Source: Photorhabdus namnaonensis
GTDB taxonomy: Bacteria > Pseudomonadota > Gammaproteobacteria > Enterobacterales > Enterobacteriaceae
Reading direction: 5' to 3'
DNA length: 64,000 bases
Assembly: GCF_001684335.1 (NCBI RefSeq)
Contig: NZ_LOIC01000080.1
Coordinates: forward strand, 136,469 to 200,468
The position numbers were made by a program, and so were the translations under genes. The first letter of the stretch is position 1, and the number at the start of each line of letters is the position of its first letter. Positions 9,279 to 17,786 of this stretch are shown here, piece by piece. The notes below the pieces were generated by a model. That model worked only from the letters and a program-made list of their open reading frames with translations. It searched no databases and was not told the DNA's origin.

Positions 9279-9581
9279 TATGTTAATGTGTTTGTTAATT
9301 TTAATTGTGATCTCAGTAACAATATCTCTACTAAATTTATTTTTTATCGTTATTAATCAATATATTAATATTTTTTTGGATAACGGCATTACTGTTGCAT
9401 TAACTTTTTATTAACTTTGTTTTTAGGGCTTATTTTTGTTTACTTATTAATATTTTTATGATTTTTTCTTTGTGGTTGATTATGGGACGTGCTAGTCTTT
9501 TTATTGTGATTATAGAGCGAGATAATACTTTCAACAGAGAGTAAATCAGTGATTAACTAAAAATAAGAGCCTTCATTACCC

Positions 9582-10040
9582 ATGCATGAATCTCTGACAA
9601 TTGCATTACTTCAAGCGCGAGAAACCGCGATGGGTTTTTTCCGCCCAATCCTTAAGAGTCATAATTTGACTGAACAGCAGTGGCGTATTATCCGCGTACT
9701 GTCTGATAATCGGTCGATTGATTTTTATGATTTATCTTGCCAGACCTGTATTCTTCGCCCAAGTTTGACTGGGATATTGACTCGCATGGAGCGTGATGGC
9801 TTGATCTTTCGTCTTAAACCGATGAATGACCAACGAAAACTTTATGTTTCTTTAACCCCGGATGGTCAGAAACTTTATGAAAAGGCGAAAGAGCAGGTAG
9901 AACAGGGATATCAGGCTATTGAAAAAGCCTTTTCGCCGGAAAAACTGGTTCAGCTTTCAGCCTTGTTGGAAGAATTAATTGCTGTGGGCAATAACTCACA
10001 GATAAATACGGAAAAGGATATTAAGAGCCTATCCCAATAG
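9582..10040 (+). CDS. hpaR: HpaR, MarR-family repressor of the hpa operon
   Basis: A 152-residue winged-helix regulator almost identical in layout to E. coli HpaR: MHESLTIALLQARETAMGFF, HNLTEQQWRIIRVL, CILRPSLTGILTRMERDGLI (recognition helix) and LKPMNDQRKLYVSLTPDG (wing). It is divergent from hpaG1, with an AT-rich intergenic operator region of nearly 390 bases between them. The family represses its operon until hydroxyphenylacetate-type ligands bind. The last four codons (Ser-Leu-Ser-Gln) and the stop are supplied by the terminal repeat of a miniature element inserted at the gene end. Confidence 0.95.
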   Translation: MHESLTIALLQARETAMGFFRPILKSHNLTEQQWRIIRVLSDNRSIDFYDLSCQTCILRPSLTGILTRMERDGLIFRLKPMNDQRKLYVSLTPDGQKLYEKAKEQVEQGYQAIEKAFSPEKLVQLSALLEELIAVGNNSQINTEKDIKSLSQ

Positions 10041-10167
10041 GCGTAATTGTTGCAGGCAGTTTGAACACGGACAGCGCGGAAAAACCGGAACGTACACGTA
10101 GTACGTGAGGATTTTGAGCACTGCCCAGGTTCAAAATGGCAAATAAAATAGTCCTATTGGGATAGGC
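10027..10167. repeat. Miniature inverted-repeat element (MITE-like, 141 bp)
   Basis: The element begins with GCCTATCCCAATAGG (10027-10041) and ends with its exact reverse complement (10153-10167), giving perfect 15-bp terminal inverted repeats. The interior also folds back (GCAGTTTGAAC near one end and GTTCAAA near the other) and has a short ACGTACACGTAGTACGT core. It has no coding capacity. It overlaps the 3' end of hpaR and provides its stop codon. No second copy was seen in this window. The family cannot be named from the sequence alone. Confidence 0.8.
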
Positions 10168-10200
10168 AGTAAGTAAATAGAGTTTTTATTGAAAAAGATG

Positions 10201-10293
10201 TGTGAGAGTTTCCCTCAATCGTAATGTGATTTCATTATTCTTGAGGGATAAGGCAATAATTTCCGCTGGTTAAAACCCAAAGGGCGGTTTTAC
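10201..10293 (-). pseudogene. Remnant of phosphopantetheinyl transferase 3' end (ngrA-like)
   Basis: Bases 10201-10300 align without gaps to 19261-19360 inside ngrA, with 77 of 100 bases identical by direct count. Reverse translation gives VKPPFGF, a stop, then PAEIIALSLKNNEITLRLRE, against VKRFFGFEAAEIIAISLENN in the intact gene. The in-frame stop and the missing N-terminal catalytic part show it is dead. It is in the same orientation as ngrA, so the fimbrial operon lies between a remnant and an intact copy of the same gene end. Confidence 0.85.
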
Positions 10294-10947
10294 TTATTAA
10301 TAGAGAACTGTTGTTTCCTTTTTAACTAAACTCTAAATAGCGTAATAAGATAAAATTATGCATTTTGTTTTAGTTCAATGCCGAATAAGGAGATATCCTC
10401 CGCAATACAGTCGGATATACCGCTGTATCAATAGTTGGATAGCAATATGTTGTTACATTCTTTTTTCCTGAGTTTTTCGGCATTTCCTAGATTATCGGAA
10501 TTCTTTAAATCTATAGGCTATATAATTATTTGATTTTTTTTAAATTTAATGAAGTAATAAAGGATGACTTGAAGCACTATTTGGCGGATTAATTTGGATT
10601 TTTTAAGAAAATTAATTCTATTTTAGATGAATTCGAGGCTTAAATTATATAGGTATCTAGATACGATTTACGCAGGACACCTCTTCAACACTCAATATAT
10701 TCAATACAGAACGGTTTTAATACCGCGTAGATTGAACATGATGGTTCAAAACGAACCTGATACCAGATCTTAACCAATTCCCTCAACACTGAAATTAATA
10801 AGAAAAATTAATGTAATGCTTTTTCGATTCTGGAGATTCGCATCTTTACGCAATGGTGGGAAAGGGTAAGAGTGAGGAAAAGGATTACTCAAAGTTGCGG
10901 CGTAGCTTTCAATGACATCAGTTTCTGATATGGAACAAAAAACCGAA

Positions 10948-11263
10948 CATTTAGAGTTATTTTGTTCGGTTATCGTCAACCGCCGGGGCAGTATACGGAA
11001 AATTTCATCACTTAAAAGAGATTTTTTGTATTTTTTTGTAAAAAGTTATGCATTCTTTTGATTACAAAAAGAAATTATTTCTTTTTGTACGAATATTCTC
11101 GATGTCGAAATGTTGTTTTTTTGAGCGATTTAATATTCATTTTCTTATGCCAAAGGCAGAAATCCTGAAACAAAATGGCATAAGTCAGAAGTGATTTTAT
11201 TATGTGAATATTTACATTCATATATTTCATCAAGTTAATAACTGAACAAAATAACTCTAAATG
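10948..11263. promoter_or_regulatory. Probable invertible promoter element (fim-switch-like)
   Basis: Two 26-bp arms, at 10948-10973 and 11238-11263, are inverted copies with one mismatch; the exact 20-bp core is GAACAAAATAACTCTAAATG (right arm). They bound a 316-bp segment whose right edge is 99 bases before the pilin ATG at 11363. Inside, a good -10 hexamer TATACT (minus strand, 10990-10995) points away from the operon, so the sequenced orientation is probably OFF. Inversion would place it about 140 bases before the pilin start. The segment also holds a 13-bp hairpin (11063-11089) and a 9-bp inverted repeat (11144-11152 / 11176-11184). The size and layout resemble fimS of E. coli and the mad promoter switch of Photorhabdus. 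No recombinase gene is adjacent. Confidence 0.8.
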
Positions 11264-11362
11264 ACCAGTAAACGCACCGCCTTGGCGGTCCGATTGTTTA
11301 ACCTGTCATGGTGTTGTTTTAGGCAAAATGTATTCAGTAGATGTAGATAAGGAATAGATGAA

Positions 11363-11944
11363 ATGAAAAAGCAAATTTTGAAGACTTGTGTGGCAGCGGC
11401 ATTGTGCTTGGGGGGAATGTCGCAGGCGTTGGCAGTTGATGTTGCCGCTAATGGTCATAATCAGCTGGTGGTGAACTCTACCGTGGCTGCTGCCGCTTGT
11501 CAGTTTGAAGCAATACCCGTTGTCGATCTTAATGCTTCAGCAGCAGCCTTTTCTCAAGCAGCGGTGCCGGGCGCACTGGCAGGTGGATTACGAGATGTCA
11601 CGATTAGAACGAGCGGCTGCCCCCAATTCAACGATGTTGCTAACGGAGCTCAGTTGACTATTACAGGCACACGAGTAGGACCAGGTGACAATTTCTTTAG
11701 CCTTACTAGCAATGCTCATGGTAATCCCGCAGTCGTAGACCATGCGGTTAGTTTGACGCTGAATGGTCAACGAGTGCAATCAGGTACAGCAATTGACCTA
11801 CACGATGTCAATACCCGAGCCGCAGTAACCGATGATAATGTCATCACGCTTAAGGCAGGGCTGGTGAAGCTTGCTGCTGGCGGTACCGCGGTACTACCAG
11901 CACAGTCCACAGCAAACTTGGTCGTGGCTATAGCGTATCCATAA
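11363..11944 (+). CDS. Fimbrial major subunit (pilin) of the first chaperone-usher operon
   Basis: A 193-residue secreted pilin. It has a clear Sec signal peptide (MKKQILKTCVAAALCLGGMS, then QALA). The mature part has two cysteines, in AAAACQF and TSGCPQF, likely forming the usual pilin disulphide, and ends in a beta strand with an aromatic penultimate segment (VVAIAYP), as expected for donor-strand subunits. AAGGAA lies 8-9 bases before the ATG. It is the first gene downstream of the invertible segment, so it is the probable major subunit. Its base composition is less GC-rich than the genes that follow. Confidence 0.85.
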   Translation: MKKQILKTCVAAALCLGGMSQALAVDVAANGHNQLVVNSTVAAAACQFEAIPVVDLNASAAAFSQAAVPGALAGGLRDVTIRTSGCPQFNDVANGAQLTITGTRVGPGDNFFSLTSNAHGNPAVVDHAVSLTLNGQRVQSGTAIDLHDVNTRAAVTDDNVITLKAGLVKLAAGGTAVLPAQSTANLVVAIAYP

Positions 11945-12045
11945 TCAGCGCCGTTAGGCGTCAGGAACATCGTAACAGTGGAATTGGACAGGGAGGTCCA
12001 ATTCTTGCTTACACATCACCAACACAGACACATTCAGGTGACTCA

Positions 12046-12768
12046 GTGAAAAGATTGATGACAGCGATGATAATGACCGGCCTCCTGTTAGGCGGAGCAG
12101 TCACCGCCGCGCAGGCTGGGGGGGTGGGTCTTGATACTACCCGCATTATCTACTCGGCTGACCGCCATGTGGCAACCGCCTCAGTGAGCAATAGCAGTAA
12201 GGAGGCCGTCTATCTGATGCAGATGACGGTCAGTACCACCCCAGGGGGAAGTACGACCGCGCCGTTTCTGGTGACGCCGCCCCTGTTTCGCCTGGAGCCC
12301 GGCACTCAGAATCAGGTCCGTATCATCAAAACCGGCCAGGCGTTGCCCACTGACCGGGAATCTCTGTTTTGGTTTACTGCGAAGGCTATCCCGTTAAGCC
12401 ACGAAACCGACAATCCTTCCCGTCAGCAAGTCACCGGGGGTATACAGATTGCTATGGCTAGTACAATTAAGCTGATGTATCGCCCGTCAGGGCTGCCGAT
12501 TGGGCCGGAAAAGGGCTTCGGCGCTTTGCGCTTCAAACCGACAGACACGGAGATAACGGTCACTAACCCGTCACCGTATCACATCACCTTCACCTCCCTG
12601 AAAGTGGGCGGACAGGAACTGATGACGAAGCAACAGAAAGAGAACATGGTTTCCCCGTTCTCGGCCCTGTCTTTCCCGCTCAAAGGGGGACATTACCCGG
12701 CCAAAGTAAGCTGGACGGTGATTAATGACCTCGGAGGATCATCATCCTATCAAGGGGAGATACCGTAA
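12046..12768 (+). CDS. Periplasmic fimbrial chaperone (PapD-like), copy 1
   Basis: A 240-residue PapD-family chaperone with an N-terminal signal peptide ending AAQA. Family marks include GVGLDTTRIIYSADRH at the first strand, the F-G strand region PFLVTPPLFRLEPGTQNQVR, LPTDRESLFWF (the conserved Asp-Arg-Glu-Ser), and a C-terminal domain starting at IKLMYRPSGLP. It would hold subunits and deliver them to the usher. Translation starts with GTG behind AGGTGA. It is followed by the minor-subunit gene, sharing a TAATG junction. Confidence 0.9.
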   Translation: MKRLMTAMIMTGLLLGGAVTAAQAGGVGLDTTRIIYSADRHVATASVSNSSKEAVYLMQMTVSTTPGGSTTAPFLVTPPLFRLEPGTQNQVRIIKTGQALPTDRESLFWFTAKAIPLSHETDNPSRQQVTGGIQIAMASTIKLMYRPSGLPIGPEKGFGALRFKPTDTEITVTNPSPYHITFTSLKVGGQELMTKQQKENMVSPFSALSFPLKGGHYPAKVSWTVINDLGGSSSYQGEIP

Positions 12769-13340
12769 TGTTAAAACCGTGGACTTTTATCAGGCGGACA
12801 ACCCTGGCCGGTTTGCTCTGTACCGCCCCCCTGCCCGGGGGCGCGAGCCCCAACTCGGCAGAACTGACGCTGGCATTAACACTGGAGCAGCCAACCTGTG
12901 AACTTAACGTGCAGACATCCCGTGTCGAGTTTTCATCCATTCCTCTTAACGAAGTGCAACGCAGTGTGGAACATATCAAAGCGGCGGACAACAAGCCTGT
13001 TACGCTGGCATTGTCAGGCTGCGCGGGATCAGCCCGATCAGGCCGTACCCCGGCGATTAAAATAGCCGGCCCCACACCGGAAAACCACCCGACGTTATTT
13101 CGGGATAAATCTTCCTCTGTGGCGGAAAACGTGGGATTTGGCCTGCGCTATCAATCACCGGGAGGCGGGCTGGGAAGCTACCTGAAAAATGGCGATTATG
13201 TGGATTTGGCGTCACCGGGTAGCGCCGCTAAAGACGGTCAAATCACCTTCCAGATGGATATGCGACATGAACCCGGCGCGGCTGTCCCTACCCCCGGTGA
13301 ACTGACTGCGCACATACAATTTCAATTTGACTATCACTGA
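12768..13340 (+). CDS. Minor fimbrial subunit
   Basis: A 190-residue secreted pilin-domain protein. The N-terminus is a signal peptide (RRTTLAGLLCTAPLPGGAS). Two cysteines, in QPTCELNV and ALSGCAGS, fit the pilin disulphide, and the C-terminus ends with the alternating strand AHIQFQFDYH typical of subunits recognised by PapD chaperones. It starts in the TAATG overlap with chaperone copy 1, so the two are translationally coupled. It is probably an adaptor or tip subunit; which one cannot be told from sequence. Confidence 0.82.
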   Translation: MLKPWTFIRRTTLAGLLCTAPLPGGASPNSAELTLALTLEQPTCELNVQTSRVEFSSIPLNEVQRSVEHIKAADNKPVTLALSGCAGSARSGRTPAIKIAGPTPENHPTLFRDKSSSVAENVGFGLRYQSPGGGLGSYLKNGDYVDLASPGSAAKDGQITFQMDMRHEPGAAVPTPGELTAHIQFQFDYH

Positions 13341-13366
13341 GTGTCGCTCAGGTATCAGGAGGCGTT

Positions 13367-14101
13367 GTGGAAACAGGTCGGGTACGCACAACGCGGTACA
13401 GGTTGGCGCCACTACTATTCTGGCTGGGGTTAGGCGTGATCAGCGCAGAACCCTGTCAGGCCGCCGGTATCAGCCTGAATAAAACCCGGGTGATTTTTAC
13501 CCAGGGCGCGCGGGCGCAGACGCTGACAGTAGTCAATACCACGTCTCAGGCGTGGCTGGTTCAGGTGAGAATCACGGGCGATCAGGCGAAAACCGCCCCG
13601 GCGTTTGTGGTGACGCCGCCGCTATTCCGGCTGGAGGCCAACAGTCAGAATAGCCTGCGTATTTTGCCGACGTTTAATCTGTCTCCCTTTCCGGTGGATC
13701 GGGAATCGCTCGGGTATGTCCAGATGAACGCTATCCCCGCCGCCCATCAGATGGCGGAGGAGCACACTCGGGATCAGGCGTCGATGAGCGTGGGCATGCG
13801 AATTAAGTTTTTCTGGCGACCGCAGGGTTTGCCGATGTTGCCGGAAGAGGCGTATGGACAGCTCCGCTTTCAGTCGCAACCCGATGGCGTTAAGGCGTGC
13901 AATCCCACGCCGTATTTCCTGTCACTGGACAGCCTCACGCTGGACGGACAGGCGCTCGATCTGAATCGCTATCCCTCCATGATAGCGCCACGGGATTGTG
14001 TGACCTATGCCGGACAGCAGGACAAAAAATCGGTGAGCTGGTCGATGATTAATGATTACGGCGGGGCTTCAAACCGGTTTACCGCCAACGTGGCGCGTTA
14101 A
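13367..14101 (+). CDS. Periplasmic fimbrial chaperone (PapD-like), copy 2
   Basis: A 244-residue chaperone with a signal peptide ending in CQA, then AGISLNKTRVIFTQGARAQT. Conserved segments are FVVTPPLFRLEANSQNSLRI, FPVDRESLGYVQMNAIPA and KFFWRPQGLP. Translation begins at a GTG preceded by AGGAGG with ideal spacing. It is clearly distinct from copies 1 and 3, so it may serve a different subunit. It lies 26 bases after the minor-subunit gene. Confidence 0.9.
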   Translation: METGRVRTTRYRLAPLLFWLGLGVISAEPCQAAGISLNKTRVIFTQGARAQTLTVVNTTSQAWLVQVRITGDQAKTAPAFVVTPPLFRLEANSQNSLRILPTFNLSPFPVDRESLGYVQMNAIPAAHQMAEEHTRDQASMSVGMRIKFFWRPQGLPMLPEEAYGQLRFQSQPDGVKACNPTPYFLSLDSLTLDGQALDLNRYPSMIAPRDCVTYAGQQDKKSVSWSMINDYGGASNRFTANVAR

Positions 14102-14131
14102 ATTCGCCCTTGTTTTATCCAGAGGTAGAAA

Positions 14132-14914
14132 GTGAAGAGAGTCAGTAACGGGCATAAACGGGCGCATTGGGCGGTCATGATGTCCCCCTTTTGTTTCGCT
14201 CTATTGCTAGGAAGCCTGTTTAAGGCGCAGGCGGCTGAGAATCAGGGGTTATCGTTCTCCCCGATGCAGTTGTCTTATGTGGCTAAAGACAGTCCGGGCG
14301 GTGTGACCCTCAGTATGACCAATCACACGGCGCAGGGCTATCTGGTACAGGGATTTGTTAGCCCGATGGACCCCGATACCGGCCGCTTTGACACCAAAAC
14401 CGGGCACGTTCCCCCTTTTGTCGTCCTGCCGCCGTTAAAGCGGGTTGAAGCCGGCGGAAAATTTTCGTTCCGTATTCGCCAGCTTGGCGGGCAGTTACCG
14501 CCGGATCGGGAATCGGCGTTTGTGGTCTCGCTGCGGGCTATCCCCGGCGTCGCCGTGCCGGAGACCGGAGCCTCTAAACACCAAACCGGCAAAAACTCGC
14601 AAGTACAGGTCGCCTTACAGATGAATATTCGGCTGTTTTATCGTCCTCATGGGGTACCGGCTCGGGATAACGCCACGGTGGCTGAACAGGTGAAATTTTC
14701 GATTCAGGGAACACAGTTGCGGGTGGAAAATCCCACCCCCTATTTTCTGGCCTTTTCCGCCTTAAAAGTAGGAACACAACAGGCGGATGACCACACACGC
14801 CAGGCGCTGGTGCCGCCGAAAGGCATACAGACCTATTCATTTACCGCCGGGGTACAGGGACCGTTGGTCTGGCGTTTTCCCGGTGACAGTCAGGATCGCC
14901 ACGTCCCGTTATAA
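14132..14914 (+). CDS. Periplasmic fimbrial chaperone (PapD-like), copy 3
   Basis: A 260-residue third chaperone of the operon. Features are a signal peptide (FCFALLLGSLFKAQA), the first strand QGLSFSPMQLSYVAKDSPGG, PPFVVLPPLKRVEAGGKFSF, LPPDRESAFVVSLRAIPG and IRLFYRPHGVPA. It begins with GTG behind AGAGG, 30 bases after copy 2. Three chaperones for one usher is unusual; specialised delivery of the pilin, minor subunit and tip adhesin is a reasonable but untested idea. Confidence 0.9.
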   Translation: MKRVSNGHKRAHWAVMMSPFCFALLLGSLFKAQAAENQGLSFSPMQLSYVAKDSPGGVTLSMTNHTAQGYLVQGFVSPMDPDTGRFDTKTGHVPPFVVLPPLKRVEAGGKFSFRIRQLGGQLPPDRESAFVVSLRAIPGVAVPETGASKHQTGKNSQVQVALQMNIRLFYRPHGVPARDNATVAEQVKFSIQGTQLRVENPTPYFLAFSALKVGTQQADDHTRQALVPPKGIQTYSFTAGVQGPLVWRFPGDSQDRHVPL

Positions 14915-14997
14915 CCCCGCCGCATCGGCGGACGGTGTACCGGCAGAGTGACTTCAATATCAACAAGCACAGGCTTAATTAGAAGCAGAGATGAGCT

Positions 14998-17640
14998 ATG
15001 GCAATAAACACTTTATTTCCGTCTGCACTGCGGGCGGGTAACCAACGCGCGTCCGGTCAACCGGGCGGTTTCCGGCCCCGTCCGGTCTACCTATGTCTGC
15101 TGTGTTCACTGACGGCAACGGCCCTGCCCGCCTCGGCGCGGGAATACTTTAATCCCGCATTCCTGATGGGCGCTGACGGTGAACGCAGCCATGTCGATCT
15201 CTCGGCGTATGAAAACGCGGGCTATGTCGCCCCCGGGCGCTATCTGGTCGATGTCTACCTGAACCAGAATAAGGTGGACAACCGCGAGATTGAATTCAGG
15301 CTGGTTAACGGCCGTCTCCAGCCGGTATTCACCGTCGCACAACTGGAAGAATATGGGGTCAATACCCGCGGATTACCGGCTTTTAAGGGTAAAGCGGACG
15401 ACAGCCTCATCACGGATCTGGCGAAACAGATCCCGCACGCCAGCGCGACACTGGATTTCGCCCGGTTGCGTCTGGATCTCAGTGTCCCGCAGGTCGCCAT
15501 GCAGCCTCATTACTCTGGAACGGTTGACCCATCACTCTGGGATTCTGGAATCCCGGCTTTTTTAATGAACTACACTGTCAACGGTTCGGAAGGACGTTAT
15601 GACCGTCAGGGAAACGGGGAAGGATCACGTTCCCGTAATCTGTTTGCTTCTTTTCGTAACGGGTTGAATCTGGGGCCGTGGCGTCTGCGCAGCACGCAAA
15701 CTTACAGTTACAATCGTCAGCGCAACGAGGGCGCCTCCGGTTTTTCCACGCCGGCACAGACCCAATGGCAGGTGAGTAATACCTATCTACAACGTGATAT
15801 TCCCTCACTGCGCAGTGAGTTCACGGCGGGTGAAACCTATACCGGGGGCGACATTTTTGACAGCATCCCGTTTCGGGGCATGAAACTGGCTTCGGAGGAG
15901 GCGATGTTACCCGACAGTCAGCGCGGTTTCGCCCCGGAGATAAGTGGTGTGGCGAACTCCAATGCGCAGGTGACGGTATCCCAGAATGGCAATATCGTGT
16001 ATCAAACCACGGTGGCGCCGGGGCCGTTTCGGTTCACCGACCTCTATACCACCGGGAGTGCCGGCGACCTGACGGTGACCGTCAAAGAGGAAAATGGCCG
16101 CACCCGCGTCTCGACAATAGCCTCTTCATCTGTCCCGGTGATGCAGCGTCCCGGGGGCGTTAAATATGAATTGACGGCCGGTCAATATCACGGCGGCAGC
16201 CTTACCAATGGCAACCGTTCCCCGGTATTTACGATGGGTACGCTGGTCTATGGTTTGCCCCACAGTATCACCCTGTACGGCGGGGGATTGGTCGCCGGCA
16301 ACTACCAGTCGAGTGTATTAGGTTCGGGGATTTCGTTGGGCGCGTTCGGCGCACTGTCTGCGGATGTGACGCTGGCGCAGGCACAGTTGCAGAAGATCAA
16401 AGGGCAGGAAGAGAGCAAACAATTCGGCCAGTCTTATCGCGTAAAATATTCCAAGAACCTGATCAGTACCGGCACCGGCATTGATCTGGCCGCCTACCGC
16501 TATTCCACTGAGCATTACTACAGTTTCAGTGATGTTAACAGCATGGGCTACAGCCTGAATGAATATCAGGCGCCGTGGGCGCTTGACCGGCGTCAGAACA
16601 CCTGGCAAGTGAACCTGCGTCAGACACTGGGACGCTGGGGCAGTCTTTACGCCTCCGGGACGCGCAACGATTACTGGAATGGCCGTACCGACAACAACCT
16701 GAGTCTGGGTTACAACGCGATGCTGATGGGGATCAGCTATAACCTGAGCTATAACATTTCTCGGATAAAGGGCGAGGGCCACTGGCCGGAAAACCGTCAG
16801 GTCTCATTCAATATGCAGGTCCCGTTCAGTCTCTTTGGGTCATCGTCGGCGTTACGGGGCGTTTACGCCCGCTATACCGCCTCGCGCGACTCGCAGGGCA
16901 ACCTCTCTCAGCAGACCGGCATCAGCGGCATGTTATGGGATAACCGCCTGAGTTATAACCTCCAGCAAGGCTGGGGGAACAGCGGCCAGCAAAACAGTCG
17001 CGCGTTGTCGCTGGGCTATCAGGGCAGTCAGGGAAGCGCCAATCTTGGCTACAATGACAACGCAGACAGCCAGCATTTGACCTATGGCACTTCCGGCGCC
17101 CTGCTGATCCATCCTTACGGAATAACACTGTCACGCTCGCTGGGGGATACTGCGGTATTGGTTCGCGCCCCCGGTGCGAAAGGGGTGACGGTCAGCAACG
17201 GCAACGTACAGACCGACTGGCGTGGTTACGCTGTGCTGCCGGGCGGATCGGTCTACCACAAAAACACCATCAATCTGGACCCGTCCACCCTGCCGGAAGG
17301 CGTGGATATTGACCAGACCAGCCGCAACGTTTACCCGACCAAAGGGGCGGTAACGCTGGCCAACTATCAGGTTCGGCTGGGCAGCCAGTTGCTGTTGACC
17401 CTGACACATAATGGCAAACCCGTGCCCTTTGGCGCCGCCGCAACGCTGGCAGGAAACGCAACTCAGGCCGGCAGCGGCATTGTGGGCGATAACGGCCGGG
17501 TTTATCTGAGCGGCATGCCATCCGTCGGTCATGTGAAAGTTAAATGGGGAAACGGGGCAGATCAACAATGCACCACCCGTTATCAGGTGTCGTCCGATAC
17601 CTTCGGGAAACTGGTGCAGGCCGATGCCGTGTGTCTATAA
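14998..17640 (+). CDS. Outer-membrane fimbrial usher
   Basis: An 880-residue FimD/PapC-family usher forming the outer-membrane pore for fimbrial assembly. The long N-terminus contains a signal region ending near ASA. Next come the N-terminal chaperone-binding domain (REYFNPAFLMGADGERSHVD), the barrel with many aromatic-rich strands, the signature FRGMKLASEEAMLPDSQRGF in the middle, and the C-terminal domains ending near YQVSSDTFGKLVQADAVCL. The coding region is visibly GC-rich compared with the hpa genes and the second fimbrial operon, suggesting acquisition by transfer. It follows chaperone copy 3 after 83 bases and precedes the adhesin. Confidence 0.95.
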   Translation: MAINTLFPSALRAGNQRASGQPGGFRPRPVYLCLLCSLTATALPASAREYFNPAFLMGADGERSHVDLSAYENAGYVAPGRYLVDVYLNQNKVDNREIEFRLVNGRLQPVFTVAQLEEYGVNTRGLPAFKGKADDSLITDLAKQIPHASATLDFARLRLDLSVPQVAMQPHYSGTVDPSLWDSGIPAFLMNYTVNGSEGRYDRQGNGEGSRSRNLFASFRNGLNLGPWRLRSTQTYSYNRQRNEGASGFSTPAQTQWQVSNTYLQRDIPSLRSEFTAGETYTGGDIFDSIPFRGMKLASEEAMLPDSQRGFAPEISGVANSNAQVTVSQNGNIVYQTTVAPGPFRFTDLYTTGSAGDLTVTVKEENGRTRVSTIASSSVPVMQRPGGVKYELTAGQYHGGSLTNGNRSPVFTMGTLVYGLPHSITLYGGGLVAGNYQSSVLGSGISLGAFGALSADVTLAQAQLQKIKGQEESKQFGQSYRVKYSKNLISTGTGIDLAAYRYSTEHYYSFSDVNSMGYSLNEYQAPWALDRRQNTWQVNLRQTLGRWGSLYASGTRNDYWNGRTDNNLSLGYNAMLMGISYNLSYNISRIKGEGHWPENRQVSFNMQVPFSLFGSSSALRGVYARYTASRDSQGNLSQQTGISGMLWDNRLSYNLQQGWGNSGQQNSRALSLGYQGSQGSANLGYNDNADSQHLTYGTSGALLIHPYGITLSRSLGDTAVLVRAPGAKGVTVSNGNVQTDWRGYAVLPGGSVYHKNTINLDPSTLPEGVDIDQTSRNVYPTKGAVTLANYQVRLGSQLLLTLTHNGKPVPFGAAATLAGNATQAGSGIVGDNGRVYLSGMPSVGHVKVKWGNGADQQCTTRYQVSSDTFGKLVQADAVCL

Positions 17641-17786
17641 GCGTGACCCTCATATGGGCAGCCTGATCGGCGCGCCCGGTGAGATATCACCGATATCGCT
17701 TTAACATCCGGGGCGCTACCCAAAGCGAGGTTAGCCCCGGCAGTGAAAGAGCGATGTGAACAGATAAGTAATTTGGAGAGAGAAGG

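Noticed and set aside
10770..10979. 69-codon minus-strand frame upstream of the first fimbrial operon
   Set aside because: It overlaps the left arm of the inverted repeat, has no recognisable motif and no good ribosome site; it is most likely a chance frame.
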